A DNA stretch of 64,000 nucleotides from NCBI RefSeq assembly GCF_025772985.1, contig NZ_JAKMTB010000003.1, positions 186,001 to 250,000 on the forward strand. Reading direction: 5' to 3'. Below, in pieces: positions 56,059-64,000 of the stretch. A program made the translations under genes and the position numbers. Numbering within the stretch: the first letter of the stretch is position 1; each line of letters begins with the position of its first letter. Below the pieces are notes generated by a model. That model saw only the letters and a program-made list of their open reading frames with translations. It was not told the DNA's origin and searched no databases. This DNA comes from Campylobacter sp. CNRCH_2014_0184h (lineage in GTDB: Bacteria; Campylobacterota; Campylobacteria; Campylobacterales; Campylobacteraceae).

Positions 56059-58434
56059 TTGGATAATCTAATCACTGAATTATCAGATTTAGCTAAAGAA
56101 TATTTTGAAAATTCAGAATTTGAAAAATGCGATGAGGTTTTAAGTGAACTTATAGCTTTTTGCAAAGGCGAGGTTACGCTTGCTCAAGATGGTAAAATGA
56201 TTTTTATAGATGATGAAGACAAACATCGTTTGCTTTTAGAAGCTTACCATAATAGAGCGCTTTGTAGATTTAATTGTTTGAAATTTCAAGAAGCACTTAA
56301 AGATGCAACCATAGCTGTAGAATTTGATCCTAGTAATGTATTTTTATTTAATCTTTTGGGTCTATGTAATTTTAAATTAGATTTATTACAAGAAGCACTT
56401 TTGGCTTTTAATAAAACTATAGCGCTAGATAATGCATATTATTTAGCATATTTTAATAGGGCTAGAGTTTATATACTTTTAGATGAGCACACAAAAGCTT
56501 TAAAAGATTTACAAACTTGTATTGATTTAGCTCCAGAATATTATATGGCTTATTATACTAGAGCTATTACTTTGCTTAGTGTTGATCCAAAACAAGCTTT
56601 GATTGATTTTAAAAAGTCTCAAGATTTAGGATTTGAATCCTCGCAGATTTTTTATTATCAAGGTGTAGCTTGTGAGAATTTGGAAGATTATCAAAAAGCT
56701 ATAGAATTTTTTACTAAGACGATTGAGCAAGATGAGAGTTTTGCTGATGCGTATTATAAAAGGGCTAATAATAAACGTAAAGTTGATGATTTAGAAGGAG
56801 CTTTGCAAGATTGTTTAAAATCTATTGGACTAGACAATGAAAATGCAATGGCGTACTTAATTTTGGGACATATTTATAAAGATTTAGAAAAGATAGAATT
56901 ATCAATAGATGCTTTTAAAAAATCAATCGAATTAGATGAAAATTTGCAATATCCATGTTTTGCATTAGCTAGAGTTTTGTATGATTTAAAAGATTATGAA
57001 CAAGCTTTGAAGTATTATGATAAAACAATTGAGCTTTATGAAGAATACGCTCAAGCATATATTAATAGAGGTAATACTAAAATTAATCTAAAAATGATTG
57101 AAGAGGCTATAGAAGATTTTGATTTAGCAGCTAAATATTATCAAGAAAGAGCAAGAAAGCATGATTTTACTCCATCAGAATTGGCAGAACTTGAACAAGC
57201 AGTTCCTTATGGTTTTTATCATTTGGGTAATAGTTTATATGAAATAGACAAATATGATGAAGCTTTGATAAGTTATGAAAAAGCTTTGAAATATCAAAAA
57301 GAATATCCTGATGTGTTTTTTAATAGGGCTTATTTAAAATCTGATCTTGAAAAATATGAGGAAGCTTTAGAAGATAGTGAATTAGCTGTTAAATATTATA
57401 AAAAGCAAAATAATACTCAAGATTATGTTAATTCTCTTTCTCAAAGAGCTTGGATTAAAAGCAAGCTTGAAAGATTTCAAGAAGCTATGGATGAATACAA
57501 TGAGCTTATAAAAACATATAAAGATTATATTGATTTAAAAGATGTATTGTTTGAAAGAGCATATTGTGCAAAAGAACTTGAATCTTATGAAGAATTAATA
57601 GCTTATTGTAATGCAGCACATAAGGTGGATAAAAATAATTTTAAACTTTATTTTTGGCGAGGAATTGCTAAATATAATTTAAGCTTAGAAGAAGAAGCTA
57701 TAGAAGATTTAAATAAGGCTTTAAAAATTGATAAAAACTATAATGGAGCAAAGTATTATAAGGGACTTTGTTATGAAGATCTTTATATGTTTGAAGAAGC
57801 TATAAAATGTTACGATAGTGTGATTTTAAGTAATGAAGAAGATGATGAATCATATTTTCATAGAGCAAAATGTAAAAGAAATCTTGAAAAATATAATGAA
57901 GCTTTAAAAGATATCAATGAATGCTTAAAAATAATTGATGATATTGGGGAGTATTGGATAGAAAAAGCACAAATTTTAAGCTTTTTAGGAAAATATGATG
58001 AAAGCTTTGAAGCGGCAAAAAAAGCAAGTGAGCTTGAACCAAAATCATATGAGTGTTATCATTTTATGGGTGCAGTTAAAGTGTATTCGCAAGATTTTAA
58101 AGAAGCTATAAAATATCTTAATATGGCTTTAAATTTAGATGAAAGTCAAAATTGGACACATTATTATAAGGCAGAGTGTTTAAGAAATTTAGGTGATTTT
58201 CATGATGCATTGCAATGTTATGAAGATTGCTTAAAGATAACAAAAGAAAATACTGATGCTTTGGTGGGAAAAATTCAGTGTTTAGAAGAGCTAAAAGAAT
58301 ACAAACAAGCTTTAGAGTGTACTAAAGAATTATTAAAGCTTGATGAAGAAAATGAATTTGCATTAAAAAATCAAGATATTTTAATGCAAAAATTAAAGCA
58401 GCAAAATAAAAAATGGTGGCAAATTTGGAATTAA
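56059..58434 (+). CDS. Large tetratricopeptide-repeat protein
   Basis: This 791-residue protein consists of some 15-20 TPR units of about 34 residues (such as AYFNRARVYILLDEHTKALKDL, AYYKRANNKRKVDDLEGAL, CFALARVLYDLKDYEQAL), from about residue 50 to the end, where a basic Trp-rich tail KKWWQIW closes it. There is no signal peptide, so it acts in the cytoplasm as a protein-protein scaffold; partners are unknown. It starts at TTG 56059 with AGGA nine bases before, 9 bases after rsfS. Confidence 0.85.
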   Translation: MDNLITELSDLAKEYFENSEFEKCDEVLSELIAFCKGEVTLAQDGKMIFIDDEDKHRLLLEAYHNRALCRFNCLKFQEALKDATIAVEFDPSNVFLFNLLGLCNFKLDLLQEALLAFNKTIALDNAYYLAYFNRARVYILLDEHTKALKDLQTCIDLAPEYYMAYYTRAITLLSVDPKQALIDFKKSQDLGFESSQIFYYQGVACENLEDYQKAIEFFTKTIEQDESFADAYYKRANNKRKVDDLEGALQDCLKSIGLDNENAMAYLILGHIYKDLEKIELSIDAFKKSIELDENLQYPCFALARVLYDLKDYEQALKYYDKTIELYEEYAQAYINRGNTKINLKMIEEAIEDFDLAAKYYQERARKHDFTPSELAELEQAVPYGFYHLGNSLYEIDKYDEALISYEKALKYQKEYPDVFFNRAYLKSDLEKYEEALEDSELAVKYYKKQNNTQDYVNSLSQRAWIKSKLERFQEAMDEYNELIKTYKDYIDLKDVLFERAYCAKELESYEELIAYCNAAHKVDKNNFKLYFWRGIAKYNLSLEEEAIEDLNKALKIDKNYNGAKYYKGLCYEDLYMFEEAIKCYDSVILSNEEDDESYFHRAKCKRNLEKYNEALKDINECLKIIDDIGEYWIEKAQILSFLGKYDESFEAAKKASELEPKSYECYHFMGAVKVYSQDFKEAIKYLNMALNLDESQNWTHYYKAECLRNLGDFHDALQCYEDCLKITKENTDALVGKIQCLEELKEYKQALECTKELLKLDEENEFALKNQDILMQKLKQQNKKWWQIWN

Positions 58435-58486
58435 GCTTTGTGTGATTTATTATTTGTATAGATTTGAAAATTTGCATAAATAAAGT

Positions 58487-60043
58487 CTATTTGGTGTTTT
58501 TAATGAAAATATGAGTTTTGAAAAAAGTTATTTGACCTTTTATATTAATGTCAAACTCCAAAGGGATAAAAATCAAAGATGAGTTATTGCTAAGTTTGTA
58601 GCTTAATTGTGAATTTTTCTGATAATTTTTTAAGATTTTGTCAAAATTTTCAAGCTTTAAAAGTTCTTTTTCCTGAAGTAAAAAATATAAGGTATTATCA
58701 TCAATCTTCATAAAATATTTAAAGTCGCTTGAATTAGCAATAAAATCAAATAATACTTCATCATAATTTTCTTTTAATTTGGAGTATTTTGGATGAAATT
58801 TTTTGGACATATTGTGAAATTCTATCTTTTGTGGTTTTGAATGAGTTAAATTATAAGTTTTTAAAAAATCATCAAAACTATAATTGTTGTTATAATTTTT
58901 ATTAAGATTGTGCAAAGTGTTTTTGATACTTTTAATTTGATTATAATATTGCCTGCTTTGAATATAGTCAAGATTTAAAGAATGTATAGAGATTTCTAAT
59001 TTTTGCAATTGATATTTTTGTGAAGAAAAGCTTATGTAATTTGCAAAAAATCCTAAAAATAGTGCCATAAGTGCAAGTAGATAAAAAGAAAATTTTAATG
59101 CTATTTTTTGTTTAAACACGCTTAGATAATTTGCTATCAATAGCCATAAATTTAAAGCTAATACTGCTAAGCGTTCTGGCGTAAAGCCATATTGTGTAAT
59201 TCTAATTATAATAGCATAAAATACGAAAATATTTAGTGATAGTACCACAATAAAAAAGGCATAAAGTAATGATTTTTTGATTTTATAAAAAGATAAATTT
59301 ATCCAAAGATTAATTAATAAAAAACTACCAAACCAAAGACATAAATGAACTATACTAAGATTTTCTAAAAGATTAAATAATGCTCCTAAACCATAGGTAA
59401 AAAGCATGATTATATATAAAATACTAAAAGTATTTAGTATAAAAACAAAAATTTTATGAAAATTGTATGAAGTAAAATTGCCAAGTAAAAATAAAGAAAA
59501 AATTCCAGCACTACAAAGCCATAATGATAAAACACAAGAATCTAACATGCTTGAAGAAATATCAAATAAAAAATCAAATGAACCATAAAATATAGCCAAA
59601 AATATACTAAAAATGAACCAAAAGCTTATACTAAAAGAAATGGCAGCTAAAAAATGATGAAAATAATTAAAATTATATAATTTTCTTGCACATACTAAAG
59701 CTATAAGAGCTGTTATTAAAGAAATATACAAAGAATTATTAGTAAAAAATATTAAATAATTTTCTATACCATCTTTAAAAATAAAATTTAAAAATATATA
59801 AAAAATTAGCCCAAAAAATCCAACCCATAAATTTTTCAAACTTTTATAATTTTGTATTAAATTGCTTTTTGATTCAGTGAATGTTTCACAAAAAATTATA
59901 AATAGGGTTAAAAGTAAAAAAATACTAGTTTGGTATGAATCATAAAAAAATGCTACAAAAAACCAAAAACATAAATAAAAAATAACTCCAAGTGGATGAT
60001 TCAATAAAGCTATATAGCTAGAATTAATAAATTTTTTAAACAT
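58487..60043 (-). CDS. DUF4153 family membrane protein
   Basis: This 518-residue protein has about 12 hydrophobic segments in its first 345 residues, then a soluble domain of about 170 residues rich in Lys, Asn and Tyr. IIRITQYGFTPERLAVLALNLWLLIANYL is the hallmark of DUF4153. Function unknown. It overlaps the HIT gene by eight bases and ends convergent to the TPR gene with a 52-base gap. Confidence 0.78.
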   Translation of the reverse strand: MFKKFINSSYIALLNHPLGVIFYLCFWFFVAFFYDSYQTSIFLLLTLFIIFCETFTESKSNLIQNYKSLKNLWVGFFGLIFYIFLNFIFKDGIENYLIFFTNNSLYISLITALIALVCARKLYNFNYFHHFLAAISFSISFWFIFSIFLAIFYGSFDFLFDISSSMLDSCVLSLWLCSAGIFSLFLLGNFTSYNFHKIFVFILNTFSILYIIMLFTYGLGALFNLLENLSIVHLCLWFGSFLLINLWINLSFYKIKKSLLYAFFIVVLSLNIFVFYAIIIRITQYGFTPERLAVLALNLWLLIANYLSVFKQKIALKFSFYLLALMALFLGFFANYISFSSQKYQLQKLEISIHSLNLDYIQSRQYYNQIKSIKNTLHNLNKNYNNNYSFDDFLKTYNLTHSKPQKIEFHNMSKKFHPKYSKLKENYDEVLFDFIANSSDFKYFMKIDDNTLYFLLQEKELLKLENFDKILKNYQKNSQLSYKLSNNSSLIFIPLEFDINIKGQITFFKTHIFIKNTK

Positions 60044-60410
60044 GAATATTTTTTATTTTGTTAAGTAAAATTGATATAAATCCTTCAAAGTCAGGTAAAT
60101 TTAAATCCTTAATTTCTCTTTGCTGTTTTCCCCACATGCATTCAGGAAAAAACCCATCTTCTTTAAACCGTGCCATAACATGAAAATGCACTCTTGGTAC
60201 ATAGTTTGCAAAGGAAGCTATGTTGATTTTTTCTGGGTTATAGTACTCTCTAAGGCTTAATTCACAAGCTAAAACATATTGAAAAAGCATATTTTGCAAA
60301 AAGGCTGGGCAATCACTTAATTCTCTGTAATTTTCTTTAGTAAAAATTTTCACCCAAGGAATTTGAGAATTTTCTTTTTCTATAAATAAATAATCATTTT
60401 CATAAATCAT
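60036..60410 (-). CDS. HIT-family protein with altered histidine triad
   Basis: This 124-residue protein aligns to small HIT (Ap4A hydrolase-like) proteins: a middle segment, then YVPRVHFHVMARFKEDGFFPECMWG, comparable to the family VPHxHWHVxPRF...FFPxxxWG. The second and third His remain, but the first His is Arg here. The middle His, the nucleophile, is kept. It sits after fumC and its terminator, 8 bases overlapping the DUF4153 gene. Confidence 0.78.
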   Translation of the reverse strand: MIYENDYLFIEKENSQIPWVKIFTKENYRELSDCPAFLQNMLFQYVLACELSLREYYNPEKINIASFANYVPRVHFHVMARFKEDGFFPECMWGKQQREIKDLNLPDFEGFISILLNKIKNIHV

Positions 60411-60423
60411 ACCAACCCTTAAG

Positions 60424-60451
60424 AAAAGACTAGGATTATTCCTAGTCTTTT
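60424..60451 (-). terminator. Terminator of fumC
   Basis: A perfect 12-bp stem AAAAGACTAGGA/TCCTAGTCTTTT with a four-base loop lies two bases after the fumC stop. On the minus strand the 3' arm ends CTTTTCTT. Confidence 0.8.
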
Positions 60452-60453
60452 GA

Positions 60454-61845
60454 TTATTTTTTTGGTCCTATCATTTTTGTAGGATCTACAAATTTAGCAA
60501 AGTCTTCTTCACTTACCAAGCCAAGCTCCATAGCACTTTCTTTTAAAGAAATACCTTTTTTGTGAGCATTTTTAGCTACTTTAGCTGCGTTTTCATAGCC
60601 AATGTGTGGGTTTAATGCAGTCACTAGCATTAAAGAATTATGTAAATTATGATCTATTTTTTCTTTATTTGGCTCTATGCCAACAGCACAGTGGATATTA
60701 AATGAATGCATAGCATCAGCTAATAAATCAAGGCTTTGTAAAAAATTATAAATAATCACAGGTTTAAAAACATTAAGTTCGAAATTTCCTTGGCTTGCTG
60801 CAAAACCAATAGCTGCATCATTTCCCATAACTTGCACTGCAACCATAGTTAAGGCTTCGCACTGAGTAGGATTAACCTTACCTGGCATGATAGAACTTCC
60901 TGGTTCGTTCTCAGGTATGTTTAACTCTCCAAGACCACATCTAGGGCCACTTGCTAGCCATCTAATATCGTTTGCTATTTTCATTAAATTTGCAGCTAAG
61001 CCTTTCATAGCTCCATGGGTAAAATTAATTGCATCATGGCTTGTTAGTGCATGGAATTTATTTGGACTTGAAACAAATTTAGTACCTAAAAGCTTGCTTA
61101 ATTCCTCGCTTACTTTTTCACTAAGTTCTGGATGTGCATTTAATCCTGTGCCAACAGCTGTCCCACCTATTGCAAGCTCTCTTAATGTAGGCAAAGAAGC
61201 GATGATTTGCTCTTTTGAGTGAAGTAACATAGAAAGGTATCCACTAAATTCTTGAGCTAGGGTAAGTGGTGTAGCATCTTGAAGGTGAGTTCTTCCTATT
61301 TTAATAATCCCTTCAAATTCTTTTACTTTCTTTTCAAAAGTCGCAATAAGCTCATCTAAAGCAGGGATAAGTTTTTTTTCTACTTGTTCTACTGAAACTA
61401 TGCTCATAGCAGTTGGAAAGGTATCGTTTGAGCTTTGGCTCATATTTACATGATCATTTGGATGAACAAGTTTTTCTTTTCTAAAATCACCACCCATAAT
61501 TTCAGTAGCACGATTTGCTATAACTTCGTTCATATTCATATTACTTTGAGTGCCTGAACCTGTTTGCCATATTGCTAGTGGGAAATTATCGTCAAATTTT
61601 CCTGCTACAATTTCATCGCAAGCTTGCACAATAGCATTTTTTTTAGCATCGTCTAATTTACCAAGTTTGTTATTAACTAAAGCCAAAGATTTTTTAAGAT
61701 TTGCAAAAGCATAAATTAAAACTTTTGGCATTTTTTCACAACCAATTTTAAAATTTTCAAAACTTCTTTCAGTTTGTGCACCCCAATATTTATCATTAGG
61801 AACTTTAATCTCTCCCATAGTATCGTGTTCGATTCTATATTCCAT
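60454..61845 (-). CDS. fumC: Class II fumarase FumC
   Basis: This 463-residue oxygen-stable fumarate hydratase of the citric acid cycle carries the signature [35 protein letters not shown] and [16 protein letters not shown]. Length and motifs are normal. GGAAAAGCC precedes the ATG. It has a strong terminator downstream and a 128-base gap upstream to glmS. Confidence 0.97.
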   Translation of the reverse strand: MEYRIEHDTMGEIKVPNDKYWGAQTERSFENFKIGCEKMPKVLIYAFANLKKSLALVNNKLGKLDDAKKNAIVQACDEIVAGKFDDNFPLAIWQTGSGTQSNMNMNEVIANRATEIMGGDFRKEKLVHPNDHVNMSQSSNDTFPTAMSIVSVEQVEKKLIPALDELIATFEKKVKEFEGIIKIGRTHLQDATPLTLAQEFSGYLSMLLHSKEQIIASLPTLRELAIGGTAVGTGLNAHPELSEKVSEELSKLLGTKFVSSPNKFHALTSHDAINFTHGAMKGLAANLMKIANDIRWLASGPRCGLGELNIPENEPGSSIMPGKVNPTQCEALTMVAVQVMGNDAAIGFAASQGNFELNVFKPVIIYNFLQSLDLLADAMHSFNIHCAVGIEPNKEKIDHNLHNSLMLVTALNPHIGYENAAKVAKNAHKKGISLKESAMELGLVSEEDFAKFVDPTKMIGPKK

Positions 61846-61937
61846 GGCTTTTCCTTGTAATAAAATAAGATATGATATTTAAACCAAATAAACCCTAAAG
61901 TTTGCTTATAATTTAAGAAGTATTTATAAAATTTTTT

Positions 61938-61966
61938 AAAAAAGTGTAGTTTTTTCAAAACTACAC
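61938..61966 (-). terminator. Terminator of glmS
   Basis: Minus strand GTGTAGTTTT, loop GAA, AAAACTACAC, then TTTTTT: a 10-bp perfect stem and U-run eight bases after the glmS stop. Confidence 0.88.
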
Positions 61967-61973
61967 AAAATAT

Positions 61974-63773
61974 TTATTCTACGGTAACACTTTTTGCTAA
62001 ATTTCTTGGCATATCTACATCATTACCAAGTCTTATAGAAACTTCTAAGGCAAGAAGCTGTAAGATTACCATCATTTCAAAAAATTCACACATATAGTGT
62101 TCTTGTTTTGAAGTTCTTATAAAATCATCGCTTAAATCAAAATCAAGTGGAGAAATAGCAAGTAAGGTAGAATCCCTTGCAGCTAATTCTTCTACATTTG
62201 ATTTGGTTTTTTCATAAAGGCAATTTTGCGGCATTAGTGCAACGGTAAAAAGCTCGCTATCTGCTAGAGCGATAGGCCCATGTTTCATTTCACCTGCTGG
62301 ATATCCTTCAGCGTGCAAGTATGAAATTTCTTTTAATTTTAAAGCCCCTTCTAATGCTAGTGGATAAAATACATCTCTTCCTATAAAGAAAAAGCCATGG
62401 CCATGTAGGTATCTTTTTGAAATTCTATGCACTTTTTCATGCAAGTTTTGTTCAACTTTAACTATACTTGGCAAGCTTCTTAAAGCTTTGATTTCTTTAC
62501 TCATATCTAAATTTGCTTTTTGTGCAAGATAGATTGCAAGCATCCATAAAGTTGCTACTTGAGTAGCAAAAGCTTTAGTTGAAGCCACACCTTTTTCAAT
62601 GCCCGCTCTAGTAAGTAATGATATATCAGCCAAACGCACGATATTAGAATTATCCACATTACATATTGCTAAAGTTTTAACTCCTTGTGCTTTTGCTATT
62701 TTTAAAGCTTCAAGTGTATCAGCTGTTTCACCACTTTGAGAGATTACTATAAAAAGAGTATTTTTGCCTATAATGGCTTCTCTGTATCTAAATTCACTTG
62801 CTACTTCAACTTTAGTTTTAATCTTTGCAAGTCTTTCAAGCAAATAAGCCCCGCTTAATGCTGCATGATAGCTTGTGCCGCAAGCACAAAGTGTGACTTC
62901 ATCTATGTTTTGTAAAAGAGTTTCATCTATATCTTCAAAAACAATTTGCCCACCTTGCAAGCGTCCCATTAAAACTTCACCTAAAACTCTACTTTGCTCA
63001 TAAATTTCTTTTTCCATAAAAAATCTATAACCATCTTTTTGAGCATAACTTTTATCTTGACTTAAAGCTACAAAAGCAGGTTGTATGCAAGCTTGATCAT
63101 GGCAAATTTTGCATTCGTTTAAATTCACATATCCATAATCCCCATCTTCAAGATAAGCTACTTTATCCACTAAAGAAACTAAAGGCGCATCACTTGATGC
63201 AAAATAATATTCATTTTCATCGCCATTTTTTCCGATGATGAGTGGCACAGCATTTTTAGCAAAATAAATTGTATTAGGATCTTTTTTACTCACAAGTAAG
63301 ATTGCAAAAGCACCTTTTAGTTCAGCTATAGTTTTTTTAAAAGCTTCAAATGGTTCTAAATTGCTTGCATAGTATTCAAATAAATGTACAATAACTTCAG
63401 TATCGGTTTGACTTAGAAAATTAATACCTTCTTGTGTGAGTTTTGTTTTTAATTCTTGGTAATTTTCTATGATTCCATTATGTATTACGCAAGAGTATTG
63501 TCCTAAATGTGGATGAGCATTTATTTCAGTTGGTTTTCCATGGGTTGCCCAACGCGTATGGCCTATAGCAAGTCCAAAGCCATCACTATTAAAATTAGCA
63601 GTTTTATTAGCTAAATTTTCTAATTTTCCAACCGCTTTAAAAAAGTCTAACTCTCCATCTTTCATTACTGCTATGCCAGCGCTATCATAACCTCTATACT
63701 CAAGCTCTTTTAAGCCTTCTAATATGATTTTTTTCTTTTCTTTGGTCCCTATATATCCTACTATTCCACACAT
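61974..63773 (-). CDS. glmS: Glucosamine-6-phosphate synthase GlmS
   Basis: This 599-residue enzyme makes glucosamine 6-phosphate from fructose 6-phosphate and glutamine for cell wall and glycan synthesis. The N-terminal glutaminase starts MCGIVGYIG, with Cys as nucleophile after Met removal, plus GHTRWATHGKPTEINAHPH; two SIS domains follow (CGTSYHAAL; SQSGETADTLEAL; ...GRDVFYPLALEGALKLKE). The end is DMPRNLAKSVTVE. It follows glnD by three bases; no glmS ribozyme is expected or seen. Confidence 0.97.
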   Translation of the reverse strand: MCGIVGYIGTKEKKKIILEGLKELEYRGYDSAGIAVMKDGELDFFKAVGKLENLANKTANFNSDGFGLAIGHTRWATHGKPTEINAHPHLGQYSCVIHNGIIENYQELKTKLTQEGINFLSQTDTEVIVHLFEYYASNLEPFEAFKKTIAELKGAFAILLVSKKDPNTIYFAKNAVPLIIGKNGDENEYYFASSDAPLVSLVDKVAYLEDGDYGYVNLNECKICHDQACIQPAFVALSQDKSYAQKDGYRFFMEKEIYEQSRVLGEVLMGRLQGGQIVFEDIDETLLQNIDEVTLCACGTSYHAALSGAYLLERLAKIKTKVEVASEFRYREAIIGKNTLFIVISQSGETADTLEALKIAKAQGVKTLAICNVDNSNIVRLADISLLTRAGIEKGVASTKAFATQVATLWMLAIYLAQKANLDMSKEIKALRSLPSIVKVEQNLHEKVHRISKRYLHGHGFFFIGRDVFYPLALEGALKLKEISYLHAEGYPAGEMKHGPIALADSELFTVALMPQNCLYEKTKSNVEELAARDSTLLAISPLDFDLSDDFIRTSKQEHYMCEFFEMMVILQLLALEVSIRLGNDVDMPRNLAKSVTVE

Positions 63774-63776
63774 CTT

Positions 63777-64000
63777 TTACTCGCTTATTAGTGATTTAAG
63801 AATTTGATCTTTATGATCTTGCAAGCTTTCATTTTTATGCAAAATCAAAACATTTCGCGTTCTTTCTTTTATGGTTTGAATTTTTGCTGCGCTTAAGATA
63901 ATATCATATCTTGCAAGCACATCCATCACATAAGCCATTAAACCTTTTTGATCTTTTGTGTTTAAGGTTATTTTGGCATAGCTTTTGGAATAATTCATAT
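63777..64000 (-). CDS. glnD: C-terminal ACT domain of a GlnD-like protein (partial)
   Basis: The frame is open to the window edge, so only the last 74 or so residues are present. KITLNTKDQKGLMAYVMDVLARYDIILSAAKIQTI is an ACT domain core, as at the end of the PII uridylyltransferase/UR enzyme GlnD. The order glnD-glmS matches C. jejuni Cj1367c-Cj1366c. The nucleotidyltransferase and HD domains lie outside, so the full architecture is unverified. Confidence 0.65.
   Translation of the reverse strand, partial: MNYSKSYAKITLNTKDQKGLMAYVMDVLARYDIILSAAKIQTIKERTRNVLILHKNESLQDHKDQILKSLISE

Overview
The window is AT-rich, densely coded bacterial chromosome and looks like a thermotolerant Campylobacter, most likely of the C. 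lari group. Reasons: very low GC; A/T-rich promoters with TATAAT -10 boxes and little -35; CadF; the flgI-flgM-flgN-flgK block; the cts transformation genes; a ccoNOQP oxidase; and long runs in the same order as C. jejuni Cj1507c down to Cj1458c. After truD the order breaks and joins segments that lie elsewhere in C. jejuni (fldA; hydA2-tpiA-pgk-gapA-nadD; fumC-glmS-glnD). The species call is inference. I see no insertion sequence, prophage, CRISPR array, rRNA or long homopolymeric G tract. No gene-free stretch exceeds 300 bases; the largest, rpsI-cadF, holds two terminators, two promoters and a probable small RNA.

Layout. 1-8711 is a selenium region interrupted by proline genes: the end of a ModE-like regulator, yedF, selD (itself a selenoprotein read through an in-frame UGA), putA-putP, then tusA and yedE on the minus strand, and tRNA-Sec (selC). 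8736-12645 is purA, a FliJ-like protein, a MotE-like periplasmic glycoprotein candidate, DUF507 and carA, partly translationally coupled. 12642-18062 is cbb3 oxidase: a HCxGMCGG membrane protein, ccoNOQP, DUF4006, an overlooked 33-residue membrane peptide, a TPM-like protein and FixH/CcoH. 18062-26073 holds addB-addA, rplM-rpsI, the small RNA candidate, cadF and a HAD phosphatase. 26191-34409 is pyruvate:flavodoxin oxidoreductase and the competence secretin, ATPase and platform genes.

34406-42326 is mostly minus strand: a TSUP transporter, DUF2400, flgK, flgN, flgM, flgJ-like, flgI, rsmD, and three uncharacterised genes, two of which look like an SdhB/HdrB pair stripped of iron-sulfur ligands. 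A sigma54 site precedes flgI, a sigma28 site precedes flgM, and a hairpin fills the flgM-flgN gap. 42424-45940 is thiL, truD, DUF2325, an unknown gene and flavodoxin. 45971-55101 (minus) carries an amino-acid-type chemoreceptor, four small genes, dUTPase, an orphan hydrogenase small subunit and tpiA-pgk-gapA. 55161-58434 is nadD, rsfS and a large TPR protein; 58487-64000 (minus) is a DUF4153 membrane protein, a HIT protein, fumC, glmS and the end of glnD.

Together these describe a microaerophile that uses proline, pyruvate (via flavodoxin) and a high-affinity oxidase, makes selenoproteins, swims and takes up DNA. The strongest leads are the Fe-S-less SdhB/HdrB pair, the small RNA carrying an anti-Shine-Dalgarno stretch between rpsI and cadF, the hairpin covering the flgN ribosome binding site, and the selenocysteine in SelD.
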